Source of the DNA: an uncultured Pelagibacteraceae bacterium | GTDB lineage: Bacteria > Pseudomonadota > Alphaproteobacteria > Pelagibacterales > Pelagibacteraceae | Reading direction: 5' to 3' | NCBI GenBank assembly: GCA_902616645.1 | Contig: CACMTO010000003.1 | Location: forward strand, 1 to 64,000 | Length of the DNA: 64,000 nt | In this document: positions 35,483 to 45,097 of the stretch, in pieces | Layout of the letters: each line of letters starts with the position of its first letter | How positions within the stretch are numbered: position 1 is the stretch's first letter | Made by a program: the position numbers and the translations under genes | Notes under the pieces: generated by a model | Told to the model about the DNA's origin: nothing | The model's input: only the letters and a program-made list of their open reading frames with translations | Database searches by the model: none

Positions 35483-36367
35483 TTAATCGAACCATTGTTT
35501 AAACTTTGGTTTATTTTCAATTAAGTATTTAGGTAAAAATATATCATCCATTTTTTTTAATTTATAATCATAATCCCACCTTGATTTATCTTTTTTGTCT
35601 GCGAAATGATTGTAAAGAACTTCTTTATTTCTAATTTTTTTTTTAAGTTTTTCTAAATTCAAATTAGATATTTCAAATTCGTCATAATGCCCAAAATTAC
35701 TTAATTTAACAAAAAGTTCTTCGGGTGTTTTTACATTGGTAAAATGCCATCCTCCGTTACTTATAATCTTCAAATTTGTTTGTTTTATTTTTGAAAAATA
35801 AGTATCTATCCTCCAAAAAGGATACTTCTTATTTTTAAGATTTCTTAAATCACTTAAACTTGTCAAATTTTTTTTCTTACAAGCTTTTGTACCTGACCAT
35901 TTTAATTTATCGTAAATTAAATTAAATTTGTAATAAAAAAATAATTGTTCGAAAATTATAAAATTATTTTTTATCTCATTTAAATTGATTGCTTCTAAGT
36001 TTGGTATTTCATCATTATCACTCAACATAATTAAATCATTATCTTGAGCATCTTTTAAACCAAAGGACATATAATCGTAAGATTGTTCTATTCTTTTTAT
36101 GCTATTCAGTCTTTTGTTCAATTCATTTTTTTTGATCTGATTTTCTTTTATTAAATTTTCAGGCTCACGCTCTATTACAATATGCTCGATTTTGTCTTTA
36201 AAATTTGGGTAATCAGTTTTTTTAAAATTAATTTTTTTTTTTTGACCGCTATGAGAAAATAAGGACTCTACAACTATAAATTTATAAACGAATTTATTTA
36301 AAACATTAAACCTAATATCCATCATCATTTTTTCGTCAAAAAAGGTCGTACAATCAAATATCTTCAT
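35483..36367 (-). CDS. Glycosyltransferase family 17-like protein
   Basis: A 294-residue protein with the GT17 pattern: N-terminal MKIFDCTTFFDE, FIVVESLFSHSG, and the metal/nucleotide-sugar motif MLSDNDEIPNLEA, followed by GGWHFTNVKTPEE. GT17 includes the bisecting GlcNAc transferase of animals and many bacterial surface-glycan enzymes. It precedes the Gfo/Idh gene in one transcript. Acceptor unknown. Confidence 0.78.
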   Translation of the reverse strand: MKIFDCTTFFDEKMMMDIRFNVLNKFVYKFIVVESLFSHSGQKKKINFKKTDYPNFKDKIEHIVIEREPENLIKENQIKKNELNKRLNSIKRIEQSYDYMSFGLKDAQDNDLIMLSDNDEIPNLEAINLNEIKNNFIIFEQLFFYYKFNLIYDKLKWSGTKACKKKNLTSLSDLRNLKNKKYPFWRIDTYFSKIKQTNLKIISNGGWHFTNVKTPEELFVKLSNFGHYDEFEISNLNLEKLKKKIRNKEVLYNHFADKKDKSRWDYDYKLKKMDDIFLPKYLIENKPKFKQWFD

Positions 36368-36477
36368 AATAAGTATGTTTTTATATCTTAATTCTTATAA
36401 TTGATTTTGTTCTTTTTAAGAAATTATCGATGTTGAATTAATCAATAAATTAATGGTTTTTTGATAAATTTTGAACT

Positions 36478-36699
36478 TTATCCGAAGATTATTATGCCAA
36501 ATAAAACTAAACCTGTAGAGGCTAATGTGGAAAAAAATAATTTTTTTCTTTTTTCATTTTTTTCACTTAATTTTACTCTGTTTAGAAGAATATTGATATC
36601 AGTACTCTTGTGCTGATATTTTGTGATATCTTTTTCAAGATATTTTGCGATTAGCTTTTCTTTTAATTTGTCTTTTAAACTTAAGTTTGTATTTTTCAC
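36478..36699 (-). CDS. Tail-anchored mini-protein, paralogue 1
   Basis: A 73-residue protein: charged cytoplasmic N-terminal region, the segment TDINILLNRVKLSEKNEKRKK, and one C-terminal hydrophobic helix (about residues 54-73). The segment and topology are shared with the neighbouring 81-residue protein (DINVLKSKLQESESRQFKKN), so the two look like diverged tandem duplicates. No family recognised. Confidence 0.6.
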   Translation of the reverse strand: MKNTNLSLKDKLKEKLIAKYLEKDITKYQHKSTDINILLNRVKLSEKNEKRKKLFFSTLASTGLVLFGIIIFG

Positions 36700-36740
36700 A
36701 ATCTTATTTAATCATGTATTATTGAAGTTTGCAAATATAT

Positions 36741-36986
36741 CTAAAGAGATAGGTAAATTCCTAATACAGCTAATAAAAAAATTAGTGATGAAAGAATAAT
36801 TAAATTTTTTTTGAATTGTCTACTTTCTGACTCCTGTAGCTTAGACTTCAAAACATTAATATCTACTCTGTTAAACTTCTTTTGCTTTGTTTTTAAAGGC
36901 TTTTCAGAGAGCTCGACATTATTATTTGGGGTCGTCTCAATGTCTGAAATAGTATCTGTAAAGCCTTTATTATTCATAAAAGTCAT
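36741..36986 (-). CDS. Tail-anchored mini-protein, paralogue 2
   Basis: An 81-residue protein with a polar, Thr/Asn-rich N-terminus, the shared DINVLKSKLQESE helix and one C-terminal membrane span (residues 62-80). A second ATG at 36977 is possible. It lies 41 bases upstream of its paralogue and is divergent from the winged-helix gene at 37095. Function unknown. Confidence 0.6.
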   Translation of the reverse strand: MTFMNNKGFTDTISDIETTPNNNVELSEKPLKTKQKKFNRVDINVLKSKLQESESRQFKKNLIILSSLIFLLAVLGIYLSL

Positions 36987-37094
36987 ATATTAAAACATCA
37001 CAATATTTCTAATACAATTTTAAAAAAGTTCAAAGTGGGTCAGAATTCGATTGACACATGTCCATTTTGGGTTTCAAAATGATATTTTTAAATT

Positions 37095-38075
37095 ATGAGC
37101 TTAAGCCAAATTGATTTCTCAAAAGTTTTAAATGATGATCAGGTGTATGATCTTATGATGGCTAATTACGATCAATTAGGTAAAGATTGGATTGTTCATC
37201 AATGGAATTGGTTGAACGCTATTTATAAAGCTTTTAAAGATCATTATAAATATTTAATTGTAATTTCATTGATAGAGAAAACATTACAATTTTATGATAC
37301 GATGAACATCCAATTAAGTTTTGATCAATTCTACTCCAAGAACTACCTTCAAATTGAAAAATTCAGTATTACTGAACTTTGTAATAAGTTAAATTTACCT
37401 AAAGAAACAGTTAGAAGAAAAGTTTTAGAACTTGAAGAATTAGGTGTGCTGAAGAGACAAAAAAAAAAAATTCTTATAGATCGATCTATTTTTCCACAAG
37501 TAAAACCCGAGAGACAGATATCAATCACATCTAAATATATATATTTAGTTTCTCAAATCTTAATAAAAGAAAAAATTTTATCAAAAAACCATGATACAAA
37601 AAAAATTGAAACTGTAGTGAAAAAAAACTTCAGTATATGTTGGAGATGGTTTTATAGACTACAAATTCCTTTAGTTATTGGCTATCACGATATGTTTGGG
37701 GATTTAGCTACATATCATATTTGGGGTACAGTTGCTATGAACCAAGCTCTTAATTATAAAAGAGATAATATTAAAACAAATTTTTATAATTTAATTCCTG
37801 ATTATAAAACTTTTAATGAAAGTATCCTTGATGGAGAGGGAGCATCTATTGGAGTGAGCGCAATGTCTATTTCTGAAATGACAAATATTCCTCGAGCTAC
37901 GGTTATTCGTAAATGTAAATTTTTATTAAAAAATGATTACTTAAAATTGAATATGAAAAAACACTACATCTTAGGCTCAATGAACCGAACTAAAGTTTTG
38001 CCCTATCAAAAAAATGTTTTTAGACATAAGGCAAAATTTTTAAGAAAAATTATCAATCTTTTAACTATATCCTAG
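37095..38075 (+). CDS. Protein with two winged-helix-like segments, probable regulator
   Basis: A 326-residue soluble protein not assignable to a named family. Two helix-turn-helix stretches are visible: ITELCNKLNLPKETVRRKVL followed by EELGVLKRQ (about residues 93-125), and MSISEMTNIPRATVIRKCKF with a following wing (about 257-290). The repeated TxR(R/K)K spacing suggests an internally duplicated DNA-binding protein. A possible promoter TTGACA lies about 45 bases upstream. It is followed by a BASS carrier gene 48 bases on, which it may control. Confidence 0.6.
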   Translation: MSLSQIDFSKVLNDDQVYDLMMANYDQLGKDWIVHQWNWLNAIYKAFKDHYKYLIVISLIEKTLQFYDTMNIQLSFDQFYSKNYLQIEKFSITELCNKLNLPKETVRRKVLELEELGVLKRQKKKILIDRSIFPQVKPERQISITSKYIYLVSQILIKEKILSKNHDTKKIETVVKKNFSICWRWFYRLQIPLVIGYHDMFGDLATYHIWGTVAMNQALNYKRDNIKTNFYNLIPDYKTFNESILDGEGASIGVSAMSISEMTNIPRATVIRKCKFLLKNDYLKLNMKKHYILGSMNRTKVLPYQKNVFRHKAKFLRKIINLLTIS

Positions 38076-38123
38076 CATCGTTTTTTTTGTTATATAGTAA
38101 CAATTTACTTTGAAGGAAAAATT

Positions 38124-38975
38124 ATGGGAATAGTAACGACTATAGCACCAATAGCTTTAGCTTTAATAATGTTGGGGCTCGGAGCATCTTTAACTGTAAA
38201 AGATTTTACGAGAGTGGCTCAAAATCCAAAAGAATTTTTTGTTGGTTTGGTCTGTCAATTAGTTTTACTTCCAATCATAGCGTATCTTTTAATAATTATT
38301 CTAAAAACTCCAATTGAATTAGCATTAGGTGTTATGTTAATTGCTGCAGCGCCAGGTGGCGTGACGTCTAATGTATTAACAAAATTTGCTGATGGCGATG
38401 TCGCTTTATCAATTTCTTTAACTGCAATTACTAGTTTAATAAGTATTGTTTCAGTTCCTTATGTAGTATTTTTATCAATAGAAATATTTAATGTTGATTA
38501 CATCAGTGGTGACGTCTCTATGCTTGGAATATCGCTAAAAATGTTTTTTGTAGTAACTGTTCCAGTGTTAATTGGAATGATTATTAGAAAATTAGCAAAT
38601 GATTTTATCGAAAATAATATGAAAATAATTCAAAGATTATCGATCGGATTATTTACTATTATCTTTATTGCTATCTATATTGAAGAATGGGATAGCATTA
38701 TTATGTTTTTAAATACCGCCGGAACGATAGCTTTAATTCTAAATGTTACAATGATGGTAGTTGGTTTTTATGTCGCTAAATTTTTTGCCTCAGGAATAGC
38801 ACAAAGAAGATGTATATCTTTAGAGTGTGGTCTACAAAATGGTACGCTTGCTGTATTCGTAGGAACTCAATTATTTGGAAATGAAATGAATTACATGGTG
38901 CCTACAGCTGCATATGCCCTAATCATGATGGCAACATCTGTAATATTTGTTTTAATCTTAAGAAAACAGACGTGA
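38124..38975 (+). CDS. Bile acid:sodium symporter (BASS) family carrier
   Basis: A 283-residue membrane protein with about nine or ten spans and the BASS signatures ALGVMLIAAAPGGVTSNVLT (sodium-site crossover) and ECGLQNGTLAVFVGTQLF (second crossover). BASS proteins move organic anions such as pyruvate, pantoate or glucosinolate precursors with sodium. The ATG has GAAGGA upstream. Its stop abuts the convergent dehydrogenase gene with no gap. Substrate unknown. Confidence 0.82.
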   Translation: MGIVTTIAPIALALIMLGLGASLTVKDFTRVAQNPKEFFVGLVCQLVLLPIIAYLLIIILKTPIELALGVMLIAAAPGGVTSNVLTKFADGDVALSISLTAITSLISIVSVPYVVFLSIEIFNVDYISGDVSMLGISLKMFFVVTVPVLIGMIIRKLANDFIENNMKIIQRLSIGLFTIIFIAIYIEEWDSIIMFLNTAGTIALILNVTMMVVGFYVAKFFASGIAQRRCISLECGLQNGTLAVFVGTQLFGNEMNYMVPTAAYALIMMATSVIFVLILRKQT

Positions 38976-41420
38976 TTATAAATTTTTAAAATCTGTCTGT
39001 TTAAGCGCCTTTTTTTGAAGAATTATAGAGTATTTCTTTTTTTCAACTTCAATATATAGCTTTTTAGATTCTAGTTCTTCATCAGGAGTATCATTTTCAA
39101 TATAACCAAAAACTAAATTCTTTTTAAAATTGAATGAATAGTTCCCAGATGTTGATCTTCCAATAATTTTATCTTCTAAATAGATTGGCTCATCGTGAAG
39201 TAATAAAGGTTTGCCTGGTTCACTTTTTTCTAATGTGAACATTGCAAATCTACTTTTTGTTTTTTCTTTTTTGATTTTTTCTAATGCCTTTTTACCAATA
39301 AAGTCTACCCCTTTTTTATTACTAATTGTGAATGATAATCCAGCTTGATATTGATTTTCCTCAGGTGAAATATCATGTCCCCAATGTAAGAAACCGCTTT
39401 CCATTCTCATAATATCCAAAGCATGCATGCCACAATTAGAAAGATTAAAATTTTTACCCTTTTCTATGAGCAAATCGTATATTTTTTTTGCATCTTTAAA
39501 ATCTACATATAATTCGTAACCCAATTCACCTACATAAGACAATCTTTGAGCCCAAATTTTTGATCCATCTATAGTAATGTATTTTGCTGTTCCAAACTTA
39601 AAATTATCATTTTCAAAATTATCCTTTGAAATTGTTTTTATCAATTGTCTACTTTTTGGACCAAATAATCCAAATACACAATATTCATCAGTAATATCAA
39701 TCAATTCTATTTCCTTTGAAAGATGTTTTCTTATGTGAAATTTATCTCTTTCTCTAGTTGCAGCAGAACTAAAAATTCTAAAATGATTTTCATTAACACA
39801 CACAACTGTTAAATCGGTCTCAATACCACCATCTGAATTTAACATTTGAGTGTATGTGCACCTTCCAGCTTCTTTCTTAATGTTTGCAGTGCAAATTCTT
39901 TGTAATTCATTATGTGCTTTTTCTGATTTAATCTCAAATTTAGAGAAAGCCGTTAAATCAAATAAACCAACATTTTTCACAGTATTACTTGTCTCATATT
40001 CTGCAGACGGGTACCAATTTTGATAGTTGTAGCTATATTCATAGTTAGATATTTCTCCATCTAATGCGAACCACATTGGTCTCTCATAACCCCCTGAAAC
40101 ACCAAAACACGCTCCAAAACTTTTAAGTTCGTCATGATAAGGTAAAGTTTTAACATTCCTAGACGTCTTGTGTTGTTTAAAGGGCCAATGCATCCCATAT
40201 AAATCACCTAATGACTCTGTAATTCTTTTTTTGATAAAACCTAACTCTGAGTGAAATTTTTGAAATCTTTTTATATCGTAGCTAAAAATATCTTCATTGA
40301 TGTGACCATTTATCAACCATTCAGCAGTAACTTTACCAACACCTCCACCAGTTCCAATTCCAACACTATTTAAGCCACAACACACAAAAAAATTCTTAAT
40401 TTCAGGGACTTCACCTAATAAAGCATTAGTGTCTGGAGTAAAAGACTCTGGTCCTGAAAAAAATTTTCTTATACCTGCGGTTTCTAGAATAGGAAATCTT
40501 TTGACTGCTGATTCTAAGTAAGGTTCAAAATGTTCAAAATTTTCTTGAAATTCACCAAATGAAAAATTTTCTGGGACCTTATTAGTTTTATTCCAAGCAG
40601 GAATTGAATTGCCTTCAAAGATGCCAACTAATATTTTACCTGCATCTTCTTTAATATAAGTACGATTATCAAAATCTCTTACAACTGGTAATGTTTTGGA
40701 TAAGTCATCTATTGGTTCTGTAATGATATAAAAATGTTCCGCAGGATATAATGGAACACTTACTCCAAGTTTTTGCGCTATTTGTCTTGACCACATTCCT
40801 GAGGCTAAAACTATATACTCACAGTCAATTTCTTTTCCGTTGACTTTTACTCCTGAAATTTTTCCATTTTTTGTTAAAATTTCTTCAACAGGAGATTTTT
40901 CAAAAATTTTTGCCCCCTCCATTCTTGCTGCTTTTGCTAACATGTGCGTTACACCTGATGGATCAGCAGCACCATCACCTGGCATTAATATACCACCGAC
41001 TACATCATCAGTATTTATTATTGGATAATCTTTTTTAATTTGATCTTTATTTAAAATTCTAACATCAACATCATAAAGTTGTGCAGTTGTAGCTTGTCTT
41101 TGTAATTCTTGCCATCTCCCTTTAGTTTCTGCAATAGAGAGAGCGCCATTCAATCTTAGCCCAGCTGAGTGATCAACTTTCCTCTCAAGTTCTTTATATA
41201 AGTCTAAGGTGTATTTTCTTATTTTTGTTATTGCTGCAGAAGGACCTAATTGACTTACAAGTCCTGCAGCATGCCAGGTTGTTCCTGAAGTTAATTGATC
41301 TCTCTCTAAAAGAATTGTATCTTTCCACCCAAATTTAGCTAGATGATAAGCAACAGAGCACCCTACTACTCCACCACCGATAACTACTACTTTAGTTGTT
41401 TTAGGAATTTCTTTATTCAC
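38976..41420 (-). CDS. Dimethylglycine/sarcosine dehydrogenase-like flavoprotein
   Basis: An 814-residue fusion of an N-terminal FAD amine oxidase (VVVIGGGVVGCSVAYHLAK; GTTWHAAGLVSQ with the His that binds flavin covalently in DMGDH) and a C-terminal GcvT-like tetrahydrofolate domain (from about residue 430, with GLFGPKSRQL and YVGELGYELYV). It oxidatively demethylates an N-methyl amino acid and passes the C1 unit to folate. In this lineage it is likely part of betaine to glycine degradation. The closest substrate (dimethylglycine versus sarcosine) is not readable. Confidence 0.85.
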   Translation of the reverse strand: MNKEIPKTTKVVVIGGGVVGCSVAYHLAKFGWKDTILLERDQLTSGTTWHAAGLVSQLGPSAAITKIRKYTLDLYKELERKVDHSAGLRLNGALSIAETKGRWQELQRQATTAQLYDVDVRILNKDQIKKDYPIINTDDVVGGILMPGDGAADPSGVTHMLAKAARMEGAKIFEKSPVEEILTKNGKISGVKVNGKEIDCEYIVLASGMWSRQIAQKLGVSVPLYPAEHFYIITEPIDDLSKTLPVVRDFDNRTYIKEDAGKILVGIFEGNSIPAWNKTNKVPENFSFGEFQENFEHFEPYLESAVKRFPILETAGIRKFFSGPESFTPDTNALLGEVPEIKNFFVCCGLNSVGIGTGGGVGKVTAEWLINGHINEDIFSYDIKRFQKFHSELGFIKKRITESLGDLYGMHWPFKQHKTSRNVKTLPYHDELKSFGACFGVSGGYERPMWFALDGEISNYEYSYNYQNWYPSAEYETSNTVKNVGLFDLTAFSKFEIKSEKAHNELQRICTANIKKEAGRCTYTQMLNSDGGIETDLTVVCVNENHFRIFSSAATRERDKFHIRKHLSKEIELIDITDEYCVFGLFGPKSRQLIKTISKDNFENDNFKFGTAKYITIDGSKIWAQRLSYVGELGYELYVDFKDAKKIYDLLIEKGKNFNLSNCGMHALDIMRMESGFLHWGHDISPEENQYQAGLSFTISNKKGVDFIGKKALEKIKKEKTKSRFAMFTLEKSEPGKPLLLHDEPIYLEDKIIGRSTSGNYSFNFKKNLVFGYIENDTPDEELESKKLYIEVEKKKYSIILQKKALKQTDFKNL

Positions 41421-41449
41421 TTTAGTGTTATATTAAATATTAGAAAAAA

Positions 41450-42457
41450 ATGAAAACAAAATTATTTATAACAGGTTCGTCAGGTTTTATTGGTTTTCAT
41501 GTTGCCAAAAGATATTTGGACAAGGGGTATATAGTGCATGGGCTTGACTCAATGAATAATTTTTATGACATTAAATTAAAAAAATCTAGATTAAAAATCC
41601 TGAAAAGATATAAAAATTTTTCATTCACTAAAGGAAATTTAGAAAATCAAACAATCCTAAATAATTCTTTAAATAAATTTAAACCTTCATTGATTATTCA
41701 TTTAGCCGCACAGGCGGGTGTCAGGTATAGTATAAAAAATCCAAAAGTTTATTTAAATTCAAATATAACTGGAACTTTTCATATTATTGAAGCTGCAAGA
41801 AAATTTAAAATCAAGCATCTTATTATTGGCTCCAGCTCATCGGTTTACGGGGCTAATAAAAAGTTCCCGTTTCGCGAAATTGATAAAACAGATAATCAGA
41901 TTAGTTTTTATGCTGCTACAAAAAAATCTACAGAGAATTTAGCACATTCTTATTCTAGCTTATGGAAAACACCAATAACAGTGCTAAGATTTTTTACAGT
42001 TTATGGTCCATGGGGTAGACCAGATATGGCTTATTTCAAATTTACAAAAAACATCTTAAGTGGAAGGAAAATAGATATTTATAATAAAGGAAAAATGTAT
42101 AGAGACTATACTTACATTGATGACATAGTCGATGGAATATTTAAATTAACTAATAAAATTCCAAAATTAAATTCATTAAAAAAATATAAAAATGATAGTC
42201 TTTCTCATGTTGCACCTATAAGAATTTTAAACATAGGGAACACAGAAAAAATTCTTCTTTCAGATTTTATAAATACTCTTGAAAAAGAGTTAGGGAAAAA
42301 AGCGATTAAAAAATTCCTACCTATGCAAAAAGGTGATGTTTATTCAACTTTATCTGACACAAAACTTTTAACAAGGATAACTGGTTATAAACCTAAAACA
42401 AAATACAAAGAAGGAATTAAGAAGTTTTTAAACTGGTACTTAAACTATTATAATTAA
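41450..42457 (+). CDS. NAD-dependent epimerase, UDP-glucuronate 4-epimerase type
   Basis: A 335-residue extended SDR. The NAD loop is TGSSGFIGFHVAKRY, the catalytic site is SSSSVYGANKKFPF plus YAATKKSTE (YxxxK), and RFFTVYGPWGRPDMAYFKFT is the hallmark of the UDP-glucuronate/UDP-galacturonate epimerases. It probably supplies uronic acids for surface glycans. It is divergent from the flavoprotein gene with only 29 bases between and ends overlapping ald by four bases. Confidence 0.85.
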   Translation: MKTKLFITGSSGFIGFHVAKRYLDKGYIVHGLDSMNNFYDIKLKKSRLKILKRYKNFSFTKGNLENQTILNNSLNKFKPSLIIHLAAQAGVRYSIKNPKVYLNSNITGTFHIIEAARKFKIKHLIIGSSSSVYGANKKFPFREIDKTDNQISFYAATKKSTENLAHSYSSLWKTPITVLRFFTVYGPWGRPDMAYFKFTKNILSGRKIDIYNKGKMYRDYTYIDDIVDGIFKLTNKIPKLNSLKKYKNDSLSHVAPIRILNIGNTEKILLSDFINTLEKELGKKAIKKFLPMQKGDVYSTLSDTKLLTRITGYKPKTKYKEGIKKFLNWYLNYYN

Positions 42458-43566
42458 AGTGATGATAAAGGATCAACATATTCATAGCCAAATGTATCAG
42501 CAACTGCTTTATATGTTACTTGACCTTTGTGAATGTTAAGTCCTGCTAAAAAATTTTTATCGTCACATAATGCTTTTTGATAACCTTTATTCGCTAATTT
42601 GACTAAATAAGGAAGTGTTACTTTATTTAATGCAATAGTTGAGGTTCTAGGAACTCCTCCCGGCATGTTAGCCACACAATAATGAACAACATTATCAACT
42701 ATAAAAGTTGGATCATTAAAGGTTGTTGGTTTACTTGTTTCTACACAACCGCCTTGATCGATTGCAACATCAACAATAACTGAGCCTCTTTTCATTAATT
42801 TTAACATATCTTTAGTAACTAACTTTGGCGCCTCTGCTCCGGGGATTAAAACTCCTCCTACTATTAAATCTGCTTCAGCTACTAACTTTTTTAAATCTAT
42901 TTTTTCACTCTGTTCCGGAATAATTTTATCACCGAAAATTTCAACTAATTGTTTTAGTCTTGCCTCAGATTTATCTACAATGTGAACTTTAGCCCGCATT
43001 CCAGTTGCTATAATTGCAGCATTTTCTCCTACTACACCTCCCCCTAAAATTAAAACATTTGCCGGTTCACCACCAGGAGCTCCACCTAACAATACTCCTC
43101 TACCTTTTTGGTTTTTTTCTAAACAATGTGCTCCTGCCTGAACTGACATACGTCCCGCTACAGCACTCATGGGTGCAAGTAAAGGAAGTTTTCCATTATC
43201 ATCAGTGATCGTTTCATAAGCTATATTAATACTTTTTGATTTTACTAAGCCCTCAGTCAATTCTTTTGCGGCAGCTAAATGTAAATAGGTATATACAATT
43301 TGATTTTCTTTAATCATTTCAACCTCAACTTTTTGAGGTTCTTTAACTTTAACAATTATTTCAGCATCATTAAAAATATCAGTGGCTTTTTCTATAATTT
43401 TAGCACCAGCATTTTTGTACTGATCATTTTCAAAGCCCGCTTCAAAGCCTCCATTATTTTCGACTAATACTTCATGTCCTTCAGAGACAAGGGTTTTTAC
43501 ACTATCTGGTGTTAAGCCTATTCTATTTTCTTGAGGTTTAATTTCTTTAGGTACGCCAATTCTCAT
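42454..43566 (-). CDS. ald: Alanine dehydrogenase
   Basis: A 370-residue NAD-dependent enzyme interconverting alanine and pyruvate plus ammonium. It has N-terminal RIGVPKEIKPQENRIGLTP, VKVKEPQ, NAD site LILGGGVVGENAA, and NMPGGVPRTST near the end, all typical of Ald. It follows the aminotransferase gene by nine bases, so the pair can recycle alanine formed by taurine:pyruvate transamination back to pyruvate and release ammonium. This pairing is known from taurine-degrading bacteria. Confidence 0.93.
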   Translation of the reverse strand: MRIGVPKEIKPQENRIGLTPDSVKTLVSEGHEVLVENNGGFEAGFENDQYKNAGAKIIEKATDIFNDAEIIVKVKEPQKVEVEMIKENQIVYTYLHLAAAKELTEGLVKSKSINIAYETITDDNGKLPLLAPMSAVAGRMSVQAGAHCLEKNQKGRGVLLGGAPGGEPANVLILGGGVVGENAAIIATGMRAKVHIVDKSEARLKQLVEIFGDKIIPEQSEKIDLKKLVAEADLIVGGVLIPGAEAPKLVTKDMLKLMKRGSVIVDVAIDQGGCVETSKPTTFNDPTFIVDNVVHYCVANMPGGVPRTSTIALNKVTLPYLVKLANKGYQKALCDDKNFLAGLNIHKGQVTYKAVADTFGYEYVDPLSSL

Positions 43567-43575
43567 TAACGAAAT

Positions 43576-44922
43576 TTAATTCTTTTTACTTTTTGCGTAA
43601 TTAGTTATTCCAGCTCTTAATTTTTCTATAATTTCGTCAATATGTTTTTTTTCACAAATAAACATTGGCGCTATAATTAAACAATCACCAGTGGCTTTAA
43701 AATTCACTCCTGCATCATAACAATGTTTAAAAGTGGCTAAGCCTGCTTTACCAGGCCTTCCATCAGTTTTAATATCTATACCGCCCATCATTCCATAGCC
43801 TCTAATGTTATCGACTACATCAATATCTTTTAGAGAAAATAGACCTTCTTGAAAATAAGGAGCTAGTTCTTTTGCTCTATTAAAAATATCATCTTTTTCA
43901 AAAATATCTTGAACAGCTAATGCTGCTGCAACAGAAACTGGTATTCCTGAATAAGTGTAACCATGAAATAACTCTATTGCACCTTTTGGAGAATTATCCA
44001 TAACTGCGTCATAAATTTCTTCTTTACAAGCAACCACACCAAATGGAACTATTCCATTAGTTGTTGCTTTTGCCATTGTCATTATGTCAGGTGTTACTCC
44101 AAACTCCTGAGCTCCAAAAGCTGAACCAGTTCGTCCCCATCCAGTGATAACTTCGTCAAAAATCAAAAGTATTTTATGTTTATCACAAAGTTCTCTTAAT
44201 CTTTGTAAATATCCAACAGGAGGAACTAAAGTTCCCGTTGAGCCAGCAATCGGTTCAACAATACAGGCTGCGATATTCTCTGAACCAAAATTAGTACAAA
44301 TTCTCTCTAAGTCATTTGCAATTTCAGCCCCTGTTTCAGGTTGACCGGATATAAATTTATGTTCATCTAAATGTGTATGTCTCATATGAACAACACCTGG
44401 CATTAATACACTTGCATAAGCTTTAACATTATTTATCATTCCACCCACTGATGTCGCTCCAATATTCATTCCATGATAAGCACGTTCTCTTCCAACAAAT
44501 CTGAACCTTTGTCCTTCGCCTCTTGCTTTGTGGTAAGCAATACTAATTTTAATCGCTGTCTCAACTGCAGTAGATCCGCAAATTGTATAAAAAATTTTAT
44601 TTAAATTTCCCGGTGTGTGTTTTGAAATTCTAGTTGCTAATTCGAAAGATCCACCAAATCCTTGTTGGAAAGGTTGGCAATAATCTAAAGTTTGTAATTG
44701 ATTTGTTATTGCTTCAATGATTTCTTTTCTGCCATGTCCCAAAGGATTACAGAACAATCCTGAGCTGGCATCAATTTGAGTTTTACCTTGGTGATTTTTT
44801 AAATATACACCTTTTGCTTCTACTATGAGTTTTGGATTTTCCTTAAAATCTTTATTGGATGTAAAAGGCATCCAATGTTCATTTAAAGAATTAGGTACAG
44901 ATGTTCTTTTTTCTGAGCTCAT
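43576..44922 (-). CDS. Omega-aminotransferase, probable taurine:pyruvate type
   Basis: A 448-residue class III PLP aminotransferase. The cofactor region is LIFDEVITGWGRTG, followed by MTMAKATTNGIVPFG with the PLP lysine. The start NEHWMPFTSNKDF and LDYCQPFQ pattern is that of the beta-alanine/taurine:pyruvate group. Position next to ald and divergent from tauABC favours taurine to sulfoacetaldehyde conversion (Tpa), which would feed Xsc. Beta-alanine:pyruvate activity is the main alternative, and the enzyme could do both. Confidence 0.78.
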   Translation of the reverse strand: MSSEKRTSVPNSLNEHWMPFTSNKDFKENPKLIVEAKGVYLKNHQGKTQIDASSGLFCNPLGHGRKEIIEAITNQLQTLDYCQPFQQGFGGSFELATRISKHTPGNLNKIFYTICGSTAVETAIKISIAYHKARGEGQRFRFVGRERAYHGMNIGATSVGGMINNVKAYASVLMPGVVHMRHTHLDEHKFISGQPETGAEIANDLERICTNFGSENIAACIVEPIAGSTGTLVPPVGYLQRLRELCDKHKILLIFDEVITGWGRTGSAFGAQEFGVTPDIMTMAKATTNGIVPFGVVACKEEIYDAVMDNSPKGAIELFHGYTYSGIPVSVAAALAVQDIFEKDDIFNRAKELAPYFQEGLFSLKDIDVVDNIRGYGMMGGIDIKTDGRPGKAGLATFKHCYDAGVNFKATGDCLIIAPMFICEKKHIDEIIEKLRAGITNYAKSKKN

Positions 44923-44994
44923 ATTAAAGTTTTAAAATGTTAATTTAATTAATCCTTAGACTAATTAAGTCCAATAAACCACCAAAATAATTGT

Positions 44995-45011
44995 CACAAC
45001 TTAAAGTTGTG
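44995..45011. promoter_or_regulatory. Perfect 17-base palindrome upstream of tauA
   Basis: CACAACTT-A-AAGTTGTG is an exact inverted repeat in the 175-base spacer between the divergent aminotransferase gene and tauA, 87 bases before the tauA start. Symmetry, length and position fit a dimeric repressor or activator site controlling both directions. No regulator gene is nearby. Confidence 0.5.
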
Positions 45012-45097
45012 TAACTAGAATGGGCATTTTTTTGTTTTACATATAGGTCAAATTAATCTTAAAATTGAAACATATAAATAAACAAGGAAGAGGAAAA

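Noticed and set aside
37021-37094. Inverted-repeat operator before the two-HTH gene
   Set aside because: The GTGGGTC / GACACATGTCC stretches do not form a convincing symmetric pair; only a weak TTGACA promoter box can be noted.
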